DNA of 64,000 nucleotides from Prosopocoilus inquinatus (taxonomy: Eukaryota > Arthropoda > Insecta > Coleoptera > Lucanidae). Of the stretch, positions 9,833 through 22,200 are shown in pieces; position 1 is the first letter of the stretch; each line of letters begins with the position of its first letter. The notes beneath the pieces were generated by a model. That model saw only the letters and a program-made list of their open reading frames with translations, had not been told where the DNA came from and made no database searches. The translations under genes were made by a program, and so were the position numbers. The stretch spans positions 19,251,806 to 19,315,805 of the forward strand of contig CM069875.1 of NCBI GenBank assembly GCA_036172665.1, in the 5' to 3' direction.

Positions 9833-12121
9833 TAATGTAATTTGAAGAAATTGTTAATAGTTTTCAATCATCCTCATTTTTTAGTGGTTATTGTAATGCT
9901 ATAAGTTTACTAAACCTACATTTGTAATAAAAAGATTAATTTTAATTTTTTAATGATAAAATTGCATACGACATTAATCACAGAGATGTCGAGAAGGCAA
10001 GGGAAACGGGTAAGAATCCTAATCATGACGTAATATTTTCTACCAAGTTAAGGCAGTGACGATTTGACGTGTGTGGGCTCGTAAAAATTCATGTAATTTT
10101 TAACTGTTGATTTTCTAAAAATTTGCAGGTTCCTAATTGAATTTTTTGATGAAATGAAACTAAAATTTCAAAAAAACTATATAAATATTACCCATGCCTT
10201 TGTAAATCCGCCCCTGAACTAATTTTAATAATAGTGTAGGAATGTAGTCAATAAAATAATCCGCACCCCATTTTCGGAATAAATAAATTTGGCTGGGAAT
10301 AAATACCCGAAATACTCAATCATATAATAGTCACGGCATGTAGTTATTAACGGTAAAGAGTAGTTTTATTACCGTTAAAGTCGGTTTAACAAACCCGACA
10401 GCACCGACCACTGGTAAATTAACTTGGTTCTTTAAATGCAACGGCTATTCAGTACTGAATCGTGCGAAAAATCTACGCTCTGTACGGTCTCACATTTTAC
10501 CTTGATCCAAATTGCATTGAAACCAAGAAAGACGGCGAATTGCGTCAATGTCGTTGAAACGGAAAATTAATCAGCTTTTACGCAGGAACGTGTTCGAAAG
10601 AACGATCTCGTAGTAAAAGTGCTTTCTTTTTTTCTGAATGTGAATCTCAAAAATCGTCGTATCCCATCACGGGTTCGATGAATGCGTTGTGGTCGGTATG
10701 TGTCAGATAAAGACAGCCAGTATCAGGTACTTACAGGTGAAAGTTTCCCGTAAATAGGTAAGTAGGTTGTTACCCCCACGAATAGATTTCTCCATCACCG
10801 TCTCGTTTTACTCTTTACGGCTTAAGTGCCTTAGAACGAGACACCGGTTGTCACGTGTCCGTTTTCTAAGATCGTTACCCCACTTTTGAATCGTTCGTTT
10901 TGCCACACTACATTTTACACCACCTCTGCCTGTGTTTGATTTTATACCACTCTTCCTTGTGGTTTTCATCCCCTCTTGGTATTTTCGGGGGTACTCCCAA
11001 GGACACCGTTGTCAAATTTGTGTTTTGTTTATAGTGATTAATTCTGTGTTTTTTTGAAAATACTATTTTCTGTGCAATTTTGTTTTGTGATATTTTCGAT
11101 TTTAAGGTTGGTTGGATTTTCTTATTTTCATCTATACTAATTTTATTTCAATTATCTAAAGAGGACTTTGAAAATTTAAATAATATCTAGATAAAAATAA
11201 TTTTGTTTTTGTTTTCAAAATTAAGCGGAAACCAACGAATTTTTTGGAGGGCATGTCTGTCACTATGCAACCAGATTTTCTACATTTTCTTCCCAAATAA
11301 TTTTAATATTTACTTTTAAAATAATACTTAGAGAGAGAGGTAGACAGTATCTTGTCCCTTACTTACACTCAATACATAAGGAAGGGAAAGAAATGTTTAT
11401 AAAATGTAGTATTTACATTTTGGTGGGGAATCAGTTGCTATGTAACAGATTTACAACCAGTGAGTCAGTTGTAAAATCTGCATTTCATATTCTTTTCGTT
11501 TCAGTTTCTACGCATTATTTACTTAAATTTAATTTTTACATTATATTAATAAACATAAATTCGGCGTAAAAACAACTACACAAGCAAAAATATTTAAATT
11601 AATTAGAAAAACAATTCTAAATTTCCATTTCCAATTCATCAGTTATTGGAACAAAAAAAGAATTTTAGAAATTATTTTTAATAGAAATACACTTTTAACA
11701 TGAACTTTTCACAAAAGCAATTTATGAAGTAAAAACGTTAGATTAAACAGAGAAACAATTGAAATTTCTATGCCCACCATTTTCTTTTTATATTTTTTTC
11801 GTGGAAGAATTAAAAACTTATAATTACTTGCTATCAAAATTAGGATTATTTTATCAATAACTTCACATCTCTTTTAATTAAAATAATGTGACAAAAAAAA
11901 CATGAAAAGATTTTTTGTTGCATTTTAAAAGAAATTAATGAAATATTTTATCTTTTATTTAATTAATCTTTCACTTTTATTGTTTCTTCCACTAAGTAAT
12001 TTTGTTATTTCACATAAACCCAACCCTAAGAAGATGTGTACATAAAAGAAAACTCCAAAATAATTTATTTGTCTTGGTGACTGTCCATTATTAGTTATAT
12101 AATGTTAACTAAAGAAGAATG
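9833..12121. other. Long intergenic stretch, possible distal promoter of zinc-finger gene
   Basis: No protein-coding frame is supported. A less AT-rich patch at about 10450-11030, including a CACGTG box near 10853, would suit a promoter or 5' noncoding exon for the + strand gene whose coding begins at 14884 after a clear acceptor. This is inference only. The remainder is AT-rich and unremarkable. Confidence 0.35.
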
Positions 12122-12315
12122 TACAGTCGCGAGCATTAAATTAGAAATTGTTGTTTCACCAAGACTAAGTGTCAAAAATAAATTAAATACGTACCTATTA
12201 AAGAGGCTATTCGTAGCATTCAATTAATATACGAATCTACGTATTTTTAATAAAATATGTTCGGTGCCAACGTTTGACAATCAACGACGACCAAAATTTA
12301 TTGCTCGCGAGAGTA
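12122..12315. mobile_element. 190-bp TA-flanked miniature element
   Basis: TA at 12122-12123 and 12314-12315 bracket inverted ends built on CAGTCGCGAGCATTAAATT (left) and CTCTCGCGAGCAATAAATT (right, inverted). The interior is noncoding. Tc1/mariner-derived by TA use. Confidence 0.7.
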
Positions 12316-12469
12316 CTTTTCCTTACAGAAAAATTTTAAAAAATAAGTCAGAGCTTATTAGTCACCGAAAAGCGACAAATCAGATAAATAATTTCTATTC
12401 AATTAAATAAATTAAGGCGGCCATGCTTGCTGTTAAAGCATAATGAATGTTTTAAAAATTTTGTGCAAT

Positions 12470-12760
12470 CGTTTTTGATTGCACTGAATCCCTCGAGCAG
12501 TCTCTGTACAGCTGTTTCAGCCCTATTTGTGGCTTTATCAGCAGAAGCGAAGCTCGAGAGTTTCACTGCAAACCAAAACGATTCGACCAAGGATAATCAA
12601 ATAGGGCTGAAACAGCTGTACAGAGGCAGCTCGACAGCAATCATGATCGCCTTGCATGGGATGACTTATTATATAGCAAACTGGCTTCAATTTGTCAATC
12701 CAAATGCAATGTTAGATCAAAAAGCGATCGTTGGATGTCGGTGTTTAAACCATCCATTAG
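12470..12760. repeat. Dispersed repeat shared with 26.4-26.7 kb
   Basis: This stretch resembles 26440-26720: both contain CTCGAGCAG, GACAGCTGTTTCAGCCCT or its variant, and a later CTTCAATTTGTC...AAAAAGCGAT block. A second inverted piece of the same motif lies at about 12600-12640. The 183-codon frame starting at 12427 runs through this repeat and has no recognisable domain, so I do not call it a gene. A degenerate hammerhead-like motif lies on the minus strand at about 12500-12547, with a core altered to CUGAUAA. Confidence 0.6.
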
Positions 12761-13430
12761 AAAAATTAATGTTTTTCAAAGTTATAAACTATAAACCATA
12801 TTTGACTATACAGAATGTCTCAAAAAATAATATTCAACCTTCAACCGCTGATCATAAATTCTTTGAAGCAAAAATGGGACGGGGGTATGTTATGTTCAAA
12901 CAGAATATTTTAAAATACACATTTCTGCATTTCTGTAATACTTTTCTTATTAATAGAGATAAGGTAACAAGCTTTTAAGAAATATTGTTTGACATGTCAA
13001 GTATTATAAGTTTGTTAAATTAGTTAACGTCGATCTGCAACTGTTGCACGCCTGCTTCATTTTTTTAACAAAGTTATAGTCCTTGACATGCCACTACGCC
13101 AGATAATTTTTCTTAAAAGTTTATTGATAAGAAAGTTATTACAGAAATGCAGAAATATGACTCACGCGGTATATTTTATTTATATACCGCATGTCCATTT
13201 GACAATGAGACTTGGGAATTTAACAATTTATATTGCCTCCCTGAAAAAATTCGTACGAATTTGTGGCTTGCAATTGGAAAAGAAATTGTATTTAATTTTG
13301 ACATTAAATTAATATTTATTTATTTATATTATTTTTTGCTGCAAAACAGTTTTTTTTAGAAACAAATAGAGAATCATGTACGTGGCCAAGCAATTAGCGT
13401 CGAAGTTGCTGTGGCTTTTATCATTGACAA
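12761..13430. other. Intergenic, no gene recognised
   Basis: AT-rich; short frames only. An imperfect inverted similarity (12890-12980 against 13095-13170, around TTTCTGCATTTCTGTAA) suggests repeat debris. Confidence 0.45.
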
Positions 13431-14040
13431 GTCAGGAGTAGAGTTGTGTCGTTCATGAACGAATCGTTCATATTATTATTCGTTCTTAAGGAAACGAACG
13501 AACGAATCTTTGAGTCGATGAACGATATGAACGAAATGAACGAGATGAACGATACGAACGAAATGAACGAGATGAACGAAAAAGCGGATCGGGTCGCTCG
13601 CTATACATGTTATATCGATTCGCATCATACTCATTTTTTTCAAACAATAATTACATTTTTCTTTATTTAAATTAAAAACGTTAAAGTATTTCCAACCAAC
13701 ACTTCTTTTACGCTCAGACATAATTTTCAAATAATCTGACTGAGATTTGACAGAAAATTTAAATTGTTTAAAAATCTTCACTCACACCCTACCTGAACAT
13801 TGTAAATGTTATTAAAAGCCGAATATCTCACAAACTTTTTGATTAATATACTGTACTATGTTCTTGATAAATTATTTTATTCTTCGAACATGAAAAAATA
13901 TACAGGATGATTCATATAATATATTTTAATAATTTAAATATATGAAAACAAGAGGTGAAAAATGCTGGAACAAATCTTTACTCAAAAGATTTGTTCGAAA
14001 CAACTCAATCGTTCGTGAACGACACAACTCTAGTCAGGAG
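13431..14040. mobile_element. Nonautonomous hAT-like element with 8-bp duplication
   Basis: GTCAGGAG occurs at 13431-13438 and 14033-14040. Directly inside are inverted ends TAGAGTTGTGTCGTTCATGA (13439 onward) and the same with one change, ending at 14032. An 8-bp duplication with a TAGAG-type end is diagnostic of the hAT group. The 594-bp interior has no transposase. It contains a tandem array of ATGAAC/GAACGA hexamer-like units near 13490-13585, giving spurious MNE-rich frames on both strands. Confidence 0.9.
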
Positions 14041-14870
14041 TACAAATCCGAAACAAAAAACTTTTTTACTTTCTTTAACGTGACATTTTTTTCTGATTAA
14101 ATCAGGCCTGTGAAACAAACAGAAAAGAGACGAAAGCTTGTTCTAATTCTCTTTAAGTAACTAATTCAAGTTTATATCCGATGGGTTCATTCATCAATAC
14201 ATGCGAATAAAACTGGACTGTCCGGTGAAAACGGATATGAAATAACCATTCTTTTTCAAAATTTGAGTTAAAGAAAAAATTTAACAAAGCTTTGTTTAAC
14301 TGTGACCCATTATAAACGATTGTCACCTAAATGTTTGGAAGAATGTTAGAAATAAAGAGCCTGCTTGCACACGCAACTTCATCCTCTTGTGACTTAAAAA
14401 ATAACCATCATAGGAAAATTCTATTTGCGATTTAAGAGCTTGTTCGTAAACTGTCGTCTGCGTTTCTTTGGTAATATTCTTTCTTTCTTTTGACATAAAT
14501 GATTTTGCGTATCCCTTTTTATGTTATTTACTCCTGTGCGCTACCCAAGTAGATTTTACGAACTTAGTCTTGGAGTCGGATTGGTTAGCAATATGCGACG
14601 CATAAATAACTTTTTTGAGACATCCAGTATTCTGCGTTTGTAATGTTTTTTCTTTAATTGTTTTTCTCAGCAGCTGAGTTTCAGAAATATTTGATAAAAT
14701 TATGTTTCTAGAAAATATTTTCTATAGTTTTAAAATAGTTTAAACTAAACAAACATGTACTCTACATAATAAAATTGACATTTTAATAAAACAAATGTAG
14801 AAACTTTTTTAATACAATTTATTGTAAAAGTTTCTTAATAACTATACCTGAGCTTTGTTTTCCTTTACAG
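14041..14870. other. Upstream region/intron of zinc-finger gene 1
   Basis: No coding frame seen. It ends with a pyrimidine-rich acceptor (GTTTTCCTTTACAG at 14857-14870), implying that this is the 3' part of an intron within the 5' UTR. Confidence 0.5.
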
Positions 14871-14883
14871 GTAAATTATAAAA

Positions 14884-16851
14884 ATGAATTTTACTCCGTT
14901 TGGAGTTGGAGTACCACTTTCAGCAGCACTTCCAGTTGCTACCCAATTCACAGCGGGTAAAATAACCCAGAGTGTGACTACACCAAATGGCCAAGTTGTT
15001 GGAGTCTTGCAGGGTGGAGAAAATGGCGTCCATTATATTAGACCAATCGACACAAATGCTTTTGCCACAGCAACGACTCAAGCTCAAGCAGGCCAACAAA
15101 CCCAAACTTTGATTACGCTACCTATCACAATGCCAGGTGCCAAGCCTGGCGATCCTCAACAAACAGTCCAAATTCAAGTTGTTAACCCTGCCCCACAAGT
15201 TCCGACGAGTCAGGCTCAATCCCCAAAATATCAGATTTCACAAATTCCCATACAAACTTTCGGCCAAGGAACCACCGTATTAACCGTGGCTTATAATGCA
15301 AGTCAAGATGGTATTCAAATTGTAAGTAGTCGAAACAAAAAAATGTATATATTAATTAATAAATATTATTACAGTTGGACGGTCAAAATGGTATACCTGA
15401 AGGCATGACAGTTGTAGCGGCTTTGCAACCACAAGATATCCAATTAATCCAAACCCATCAACAAAGTGAATGCGACAAAGGCGGCAAAGATATAAGCGTG
15501 ACGCCAGTGGCGTTAATAAAAAACGAAAATGGTAAAGAAGATTCCACGGACGCCAGTACATCAATAACCGCCATACCTGCTAGTTATATCCAGACGAATG
15601 CTGCTGTCCAAGAATACTTGCAAAGAATGCAGAATACAACTTTACCGTTGAGCTTGCAACAATTTCTAAAATTCAACACAGATGTAAAACGCGAACAAAT
15701 AACGGAAGAAGGTGTGATAGAAACTGTGGTGGAACCAAGTGAAAGTTCTGAATCCGGGACACTCATAATGAATGGACTGACTGAAGAAGTTGAAGAAGAA
15801 AATCCGGACGACCCTGAAAAGGGAAAGAAAAAGAAAAAGTACAAAAAGAAACCACCAAAACCAAAGAAGCCTAAACCTGGACAGGTTCATATAGCCACAG
15901 CATTAGATGGTACCACATTATTTTGCTGTCCTGAGTGTCACATGGCTTATCCAGAAAAGGAATTACTCGAACAACATTTAGTAGGACATAAAATCGAAAG
16001 ACGTTTCATTTGTGATATATGCGGAGCAGGTTTGAAAAGGAAAGAACACTTGGAAAGGCATAAATTAGGGCACAATCCTGAGCGACCTTACGTCTGTTCT
16101 GTTTGTATGAAAGGTTTCAAACGCAAAGAACATTTAAACCTTCATTTTGTTATTCACTCTGGTCAGAAGACGGAGATTTGCGGCGAATGTGGTAAGGGAT
16201 TCTACAGGAAAGATCATTTGAGAAAACATGCTCGGTCACATATTGCTAGAAGGGCAAAAGAACTTCTACAGCAAGCTCAAAGTGCTACAGTTACTATACA
16301 GGTAAAATAATATAATACATTTAAAATCTAACTAACAAAAGACAATTCAATTTATTCACTTTATTTGTGGCATATGGAAATAAATTAAAACATTTGCGTA
16401 ATCGGACTTTTTGGTATACTGTATGCAAAACGTGCGTACTCAGGGATATCTGATATCTTCATCTTGTTTCATTACATAAAGTTAGAATGAGATAAAAATA
16501 CTCTTCGTTATTAATACTGCACGAAGCAAGGAAAAGTTTAGTTTACTCATAAGGGTTAAATTTGACAATTTTTTTTAAAGCGTAGTTGATGTACAAACGT
16601 TAATTACAGAGTGTTACAAAATTTATCTGAAAAATAAAATTATTTCTGTTTTTGAAAAATTAATTACTTAATTTTTTAAATGATTGTTGTAGGTTCCAAC
16701 ATCTCAAATGTCTGAAATACAGATTCCTGTCCAAATACAAGTTCCCCAACACCACATTCAAGTCGCGACCAATAACGAAGAAGATGGCAACCAAGTGAGT
16801 ACGGTAGTTCTACCTTCAGCTTCAGAAAGTATCTCCATAATACCACATTAA
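14884..16851 (+). CDS. C2H2 zinc-finger protein 1 (3 coding exons, about 507 aa)
   Basis: Predicted nuclear DNA-binding factor. Coding exons are 14884-15321, 15375-16301 and 16693-16851. Donors GTAAGT and GTAAAA and acceptors TTACAG and TTGTAG keep phase 0 throughout. The start ATG lies 13 bp after a clear acceptor, so 5' noncoding exons are upstream. The protein starts MNFTPFG. A Gln/Thr-rich region fills residues 1-290, a psi-K-x-E site (VKRE) that could be sumoylated is near 250, and a Lys/Pro-rich block spans 297-315. Four C2H2 fingers follow at about 329-351, 357-379, 385-407 and 413-435, and the tail is Gln-rich. The fingers have the GLKRKEHLERH / GFYRKDHLRKH style. A paralogue lies immediately downstream. 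If intron 2 is retained, translation ends after three extra codons at 16310. I do not assign an orthologue name. Confidence 0.9.
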
Positions 16852-19214
16852 TAAGAACTTTTTCGACAACACTTGTTACCTACAGACAGAACTTAAAAAT
16901 ATATACCGATGTGATCTACAATATTTAAACTTTAAAGAAATGACTATAACTTATTTTAATGTTATAATGGTGAATTATAATGTTTATATATTAGATCTGT
17001 ACATATATACATATATATAAATGATAATGTATATTTCATAACTGGTAATCATGAAGGAAATGATTTTGAGAAACATATTTTTATTAAAATTATATTAAGG
17101 TTGTTTCCGATTGTTACTGTAATATTTAATTTGACATTATTTCTTTATTGAAACTATAGACGTGTACCAATTTCGGAAAGTGATGAATTTACAAAAAGTA
17201 TTTTTTAGTTTAAAGAAGGACAAGATCTGAATAAAAAGGATTCAATTTAATTTTCTTTTTTCATATAGTTATTACAAATAAGTAGATATTATTTAAAACA
17301 GAGATACCAAATCAAACCCCAAAATTTCATAGGAAGCCATCAAATAAACAAACAAATCAAATCAGTATAGAGTTTGCACACATTCTTAAAATCATGAGTG
17401 TATTATTAATAACCTTTTTGGCAATGATCAACAACTTTGATGCACCTGGTTTGAAGTTGTTCAATTAAAGCTGTGTTACAGTTATAGTTTACATTTACGA
17501 TCATTTACGTGCGACAGAATTTGCTTTTAATTTAATGACATATTTTATAAAGTAGGGTAACAAACTATATTCTAAATATAACAGAATAAATATATATGTA
17601 TATTTTGAGTTATCATTTACTATCTGTACAAAATAGAATATTTATTTTATATTAAGCGGTTTTGGGTCTTGTTATTTGTATATTATTACAATGCTCTTAA
17701 GAAATTTCTTTTGCTAGAAAACAAGGTCTCTCTCATATGCAAGAAATAATACTTTTTTAACTACCTATTCTTTGCATAGAAATAATCTAAAAAGTGGCAG
17801 CAGTTTTAATTTTTGTTTACAATTAATGTTTAAAGAAATATTTCTAGAGCATTTGACTTGAGATCTTCAATTATATTTTATAAAAATTGTTTGCAAACTT
17901 TTTCTTGCGAACACGTAATTAGAGAGAACGTTTTTTAATTTAAAACTTCTTTTTTCGGTAAAATTATCATGACGATTTATTTAGATTATCGATTATATTA
18001 GCATAAATTAACTTATTCATATTTAGTTTTTTTTTTTTTTTGGTAAGCCTATTAAGTATTAGGTATAAATATGTTTGCGTCATATCATGTTTTTCGTATC
18101 GAGAAAAATATAGTTCATTATTTTTACTACGAACTAAAAATTCTTTTGATGTTTACCAATCAGTGTTGTATTAGATAGGATTTTTATACAATGTTGACCA
18201 GGTTATTTTCTTTATACATACAAATAAATAAAATGTTTTATAAAATTTTATTTTATTTTACCAGCAATCTACTACCGCACTCTTCAAACCATTTAAAGGA
18301 ATTCAATGAATTTTCCTTATAGTTTATTAATTTGTTTGGAGGAAGGCATTTAAAAAATTAATAGTTATAAGAGCTTTCTCGTTAACATTACAAATTAAAA
18401 ATTTCAGTCATTTTATTCTTGGGCTTGGTATTTGATTTTGTTGCAGAACGGTGGGTCTTGGAGATCTAATGTGTTCTAACATCTTCACGAGGCAGTACCT
18501 CTTATTTCGTATTCTTAAAATTAACGCTTTCAAATCAAAATATGAAATGGTGATTTTTAATAATGACATTACTATTTAAACAAATTGAAACAAATTACTC
18601 GTTGCTAGGCGCACCAACGTAAACAGTGGCATTAAAGTTATTCAAACATTTCAAAAATCAACCAAACATATTTCTGTAAAGTATTAAAAATAATTGCAGG
18701 CCTAGATGATATAGAGATAATTTTTGTATAAAATTTGTTTAAAACAGAGAAAAGTATTGGAACAACCAATATACATTTACTAGAGTAACCTGTATCTCTC
18801 ACTTTGTAGCAATTAATCTTTTTTGTTATATTTTCTCGCTGTACACCGACTTTCAATTTTTAAATTTGGGGTGAGTTTCCCGCCTAATTTCGAAAAATGT
18901 TTTACCGACTAACCCCTACCCCATTTAACACAGAAATGGCGATTGTCAAAGATTTTATTAATGTTTAGAAAGTTCGTGCGGCAAAAATTTATTTTGACAG
19001 TTCCTTTAACGTATCAGTAATGGTAAGAAAAAGTTTATTCTAGTGTCACATGCAATTAATCCCACTTCTGACACACGTTGTAAACGCCGATGTCATTCCC
19101 TGCAGTGGCAATGGCGGGCAATGATTATTTTTGTAAAACGTTCGTAATTTGTTTACATTCACGTGCGAAAATAAGTTATTTTTGATTTGTTAATAGTACT
19201 GATGACTTTGCAGA
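16852..19214. other. 3' UTR and intergenic region between paralogues
   Basis: AT-rich. Several AATAAA-type signals (for example near 17585 and 18226) could end the first transcript. The less AT-rich part at about 18870-19180 is a candidate promoter region for the second gene. The short minus-strand frame at 18638-18856 has no recognisable domain. Confidence 0.4.
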
Positions 19215-19232
19215 CAATATAAAGCAATCATA

Positions 19233-22200
19233 ATGAATTTCTCACCGTTTGGGGGGCACTTTCCCACTTCCATCCCTACGATTCACCAGTTTGCTGCGAA
19301 GTTTTCTCATGACAATGCAGGCAATGCAATTTGTTCAGCCCAGGAGACCAACAGCAGTCGTTACACTGCAAATGGGGTGCCTTCTTTCACTCAGCATCAT
19401 CCACCTACTCAACAGCAGATGATAAACAGTACGAAGTATCAGACCATCAACTACACCAATCAGGCTGTGTATGGTCACCAGAACAACAGTGTGAGGCAAG
19501 AAAAACGTCAGGCATATGAACACCAAGAGCTTACACCTGAATTATGTGCAGTTATGTTGCAACATCAGCAACATGAGAAACAACAAAGTAACGAAAAGGT
19601 AAAAATATTAAATGCAGAGACTTTACAATCCTTTAGTAAAATTAAGAAATCAATGACTTACATTAGAATTATTAACGTAAATAGGGGGAAACACTAATTT
19701 GGTCAAGTACTTTGTTGAAGATTATGAATTAAAATTAGCACTTTGATACTTGATCTTAACAACATACATAAATTAAACTGGAGCATTCTTTAATTGATAA
19801 AATCACGAGATCAAAAGAATAATTCGTTCGATCAGATCTGCTTGTTATATTAGGAAACGTGTTTAATTTCATTTCTATATCTCAAGTTAGTAGGCATTTA
19901 AATTATAAATACAATTTATCTGAAGTAGGTTCGGCTATTTATGTGCCAAGTTCTTTAATTTTTTTGTTAAAAAACTAAGTATTGATAAAGGGCCGGATGA
20001 AGGGTAGTTGGCGCCTTTATGGAAAACGATAATTTCTACTGTTGTCTGAAAAAAATAGTGTGCATTATCTATAAGCTGACATTAGTTCTTATAGTGTGAG
20101 AAATCTATTGCAGTAGTTGCCAGTTTTTTTTTTTTTTTTTTGAATATACATTATTTTTCCAAAATTTTTGTCGGAAAGTTAATTTTGACATATTTTTGCT
20201 TAACTTTGAACGAGTTTAAAACCGAATTTAACTTGTAACCACTAGAGATAAATTTCTTATTATGTATCTTTAGACCGTTTCTGTTTTAGAGTCAGACAGT
20301 GTCGCCAACCGTGGAAATTTATCGCCAAATGAGCTGCTTTTGGTAACCGTTTGGCTTACTATAACGGCGGGTAACTGACGACAATAATCGGCGAATTAAT
20401 TTTGATTTGATTGTGGGTGACATTTCTAAAATACAAAAAAAAATATGTCTGGCATTTAATGCATTTGTTTAGTTTCTCATCTTAATTTATCTTTAATTTT
20501 TGCATCGGTTGAATAGAACTAGGTTGGGTTATGTTGACGTTGAGATTGGTTGAACTCTATTTTAATTTTTCTTTCTAATTTGTATTTTTCTACTTGTGAA
20601 AGATGAAGTTAATTTTTTGTCAGTTGGATTGGATTGACCATGAGATTTGTTGAGCTTACCTTTAAACCATGTATAATTTTTTTTTAATTTTAATTTTTTA
20701 AGTATTTAAAAAATGCTCATGTAGAATTGATATCAAAATACGATGTAAGTTGGATGAGTTCAGTTGACCTTGAAATTGATTGAGGTTCATTTTAATCCAT
20801 TCATGAATTTTTTTTTACTTTTACTTTTTTTAATACTTGTTTTAATTTTTTTATTTGGGTAGAACGCAGTTAGGTTGGGTTGACATGGATTTTTTTTTAT
20901 TTAAATTTTTTTTAAGTAAATGGTTTTTAAACTTAAATTATAATTAGAAGAGCACTCAACGTTTCACTATCCATTGATAGCTTCAATCGATAGTGAAACT
21001 TTTGGACAGTTCTTGTTCGTGACAATTGCAGAGGATATGAAACAAATAAAAATGCTTTTTAAAAACAAGGTAAAAGAGTAATTTATTGACTTACTTGACG
21101 TTTCGCAAATATAATTATTTGCTTTATTATATTTGCGAAACGTCAAGTAAGTCAATAAATTACGATTTTAGCTCGTTTTTAAAAAGCCTTTTTATTTGTT
21201 TCATATCCTCTGATACTGAAACGTTGAGCGCTCTTTCCAATTTGAATACTGTTTAGTTAGAGTAGATAACTTCAATTGATAATGAAACGTTGAGTGCTTT
21301 TCCAATTATAATTCTGTACTGTTAGAGTTTAAAAGCCATTTACTTACAATTTTCATCGGACAAGAGTCGACATCAATTTAATTTTTTTGTTTAGATTAAA
21401 TAGAATCGAGTTCAGTTGTTGGGTCGGATTTGGTTAGTCAAACTTCGACTTCATCGTTTTTTTTTTATTTTTTGCAGTTTCGATTGATTTAATTGGTTAA
21501 ATTCAGTTGAGTAGGATTAACTTTGAAATTTGTTGAACTTCATTTTCACATTTTTGTTTTTTTTTTTAATACATATTTCTTTTTCTTGATTTTTTTGCTT
21601 GGGTTCAATGGAATTTTATTTTTAATTTTTTGCTTGGATTAAATAGAGTTGAATTCTCTGTTGTTGGACAGAGCTTGGTGTATCTTGAGATTGTTCGAGC
21701 TGCGCTTTAATTAAGATATTTTACTTTTTATTTTTTTTTAACTTGTTTGGATTGAATACATATTTTTGATTTTTAATTTATAACAATTTTTACTTTTAAT
21801 TTTTTATAATTGTTATCGATTCAGAAGTTTTGCTGTACGTCAACTTTTGAATTGAATCAATTTTTACGTGTTTTGTTTTTTGTGAAAAAGAAAATAATTT
21901 TAATTTTGTCGGAAATGGCGTGGGAGATTTTTCCTGTGAAGAGTTGGCAGTTTTATACCGTTTAGGTGCCCCTCTTGCATCGGCGCCCTTATGCCTTGCT
22001 TACCTTCTTAACGCCGGCTCTATGATAATTTTTAATATGCTTTATTTTTAATTTATATAGATATGCAGTTATGCATCGCAAGCATTATCAAAGTATTTAT
22101 GTTTACCTATTTGTTATTGCTTGTATTCTTAATTTTTTTTTAGTCGTTTACCCGCTTTTTGAGAAATCACAATATTTTAATATATTATGCATTGGTTCAT

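Noticed and set aside
12427..12978. 183-codon plus-strand frame
   Set aside because: Runs through a dispersed repeat also found at 26.4-26.7 kb, has no domain and no splice or start context.
13446..13781. MNE-rich and mirrored open frames on both strands
   Set aside because: Produced by the GAACGA/ATGAAC tandem array inside a hAT-like element; low complexity, no domain.
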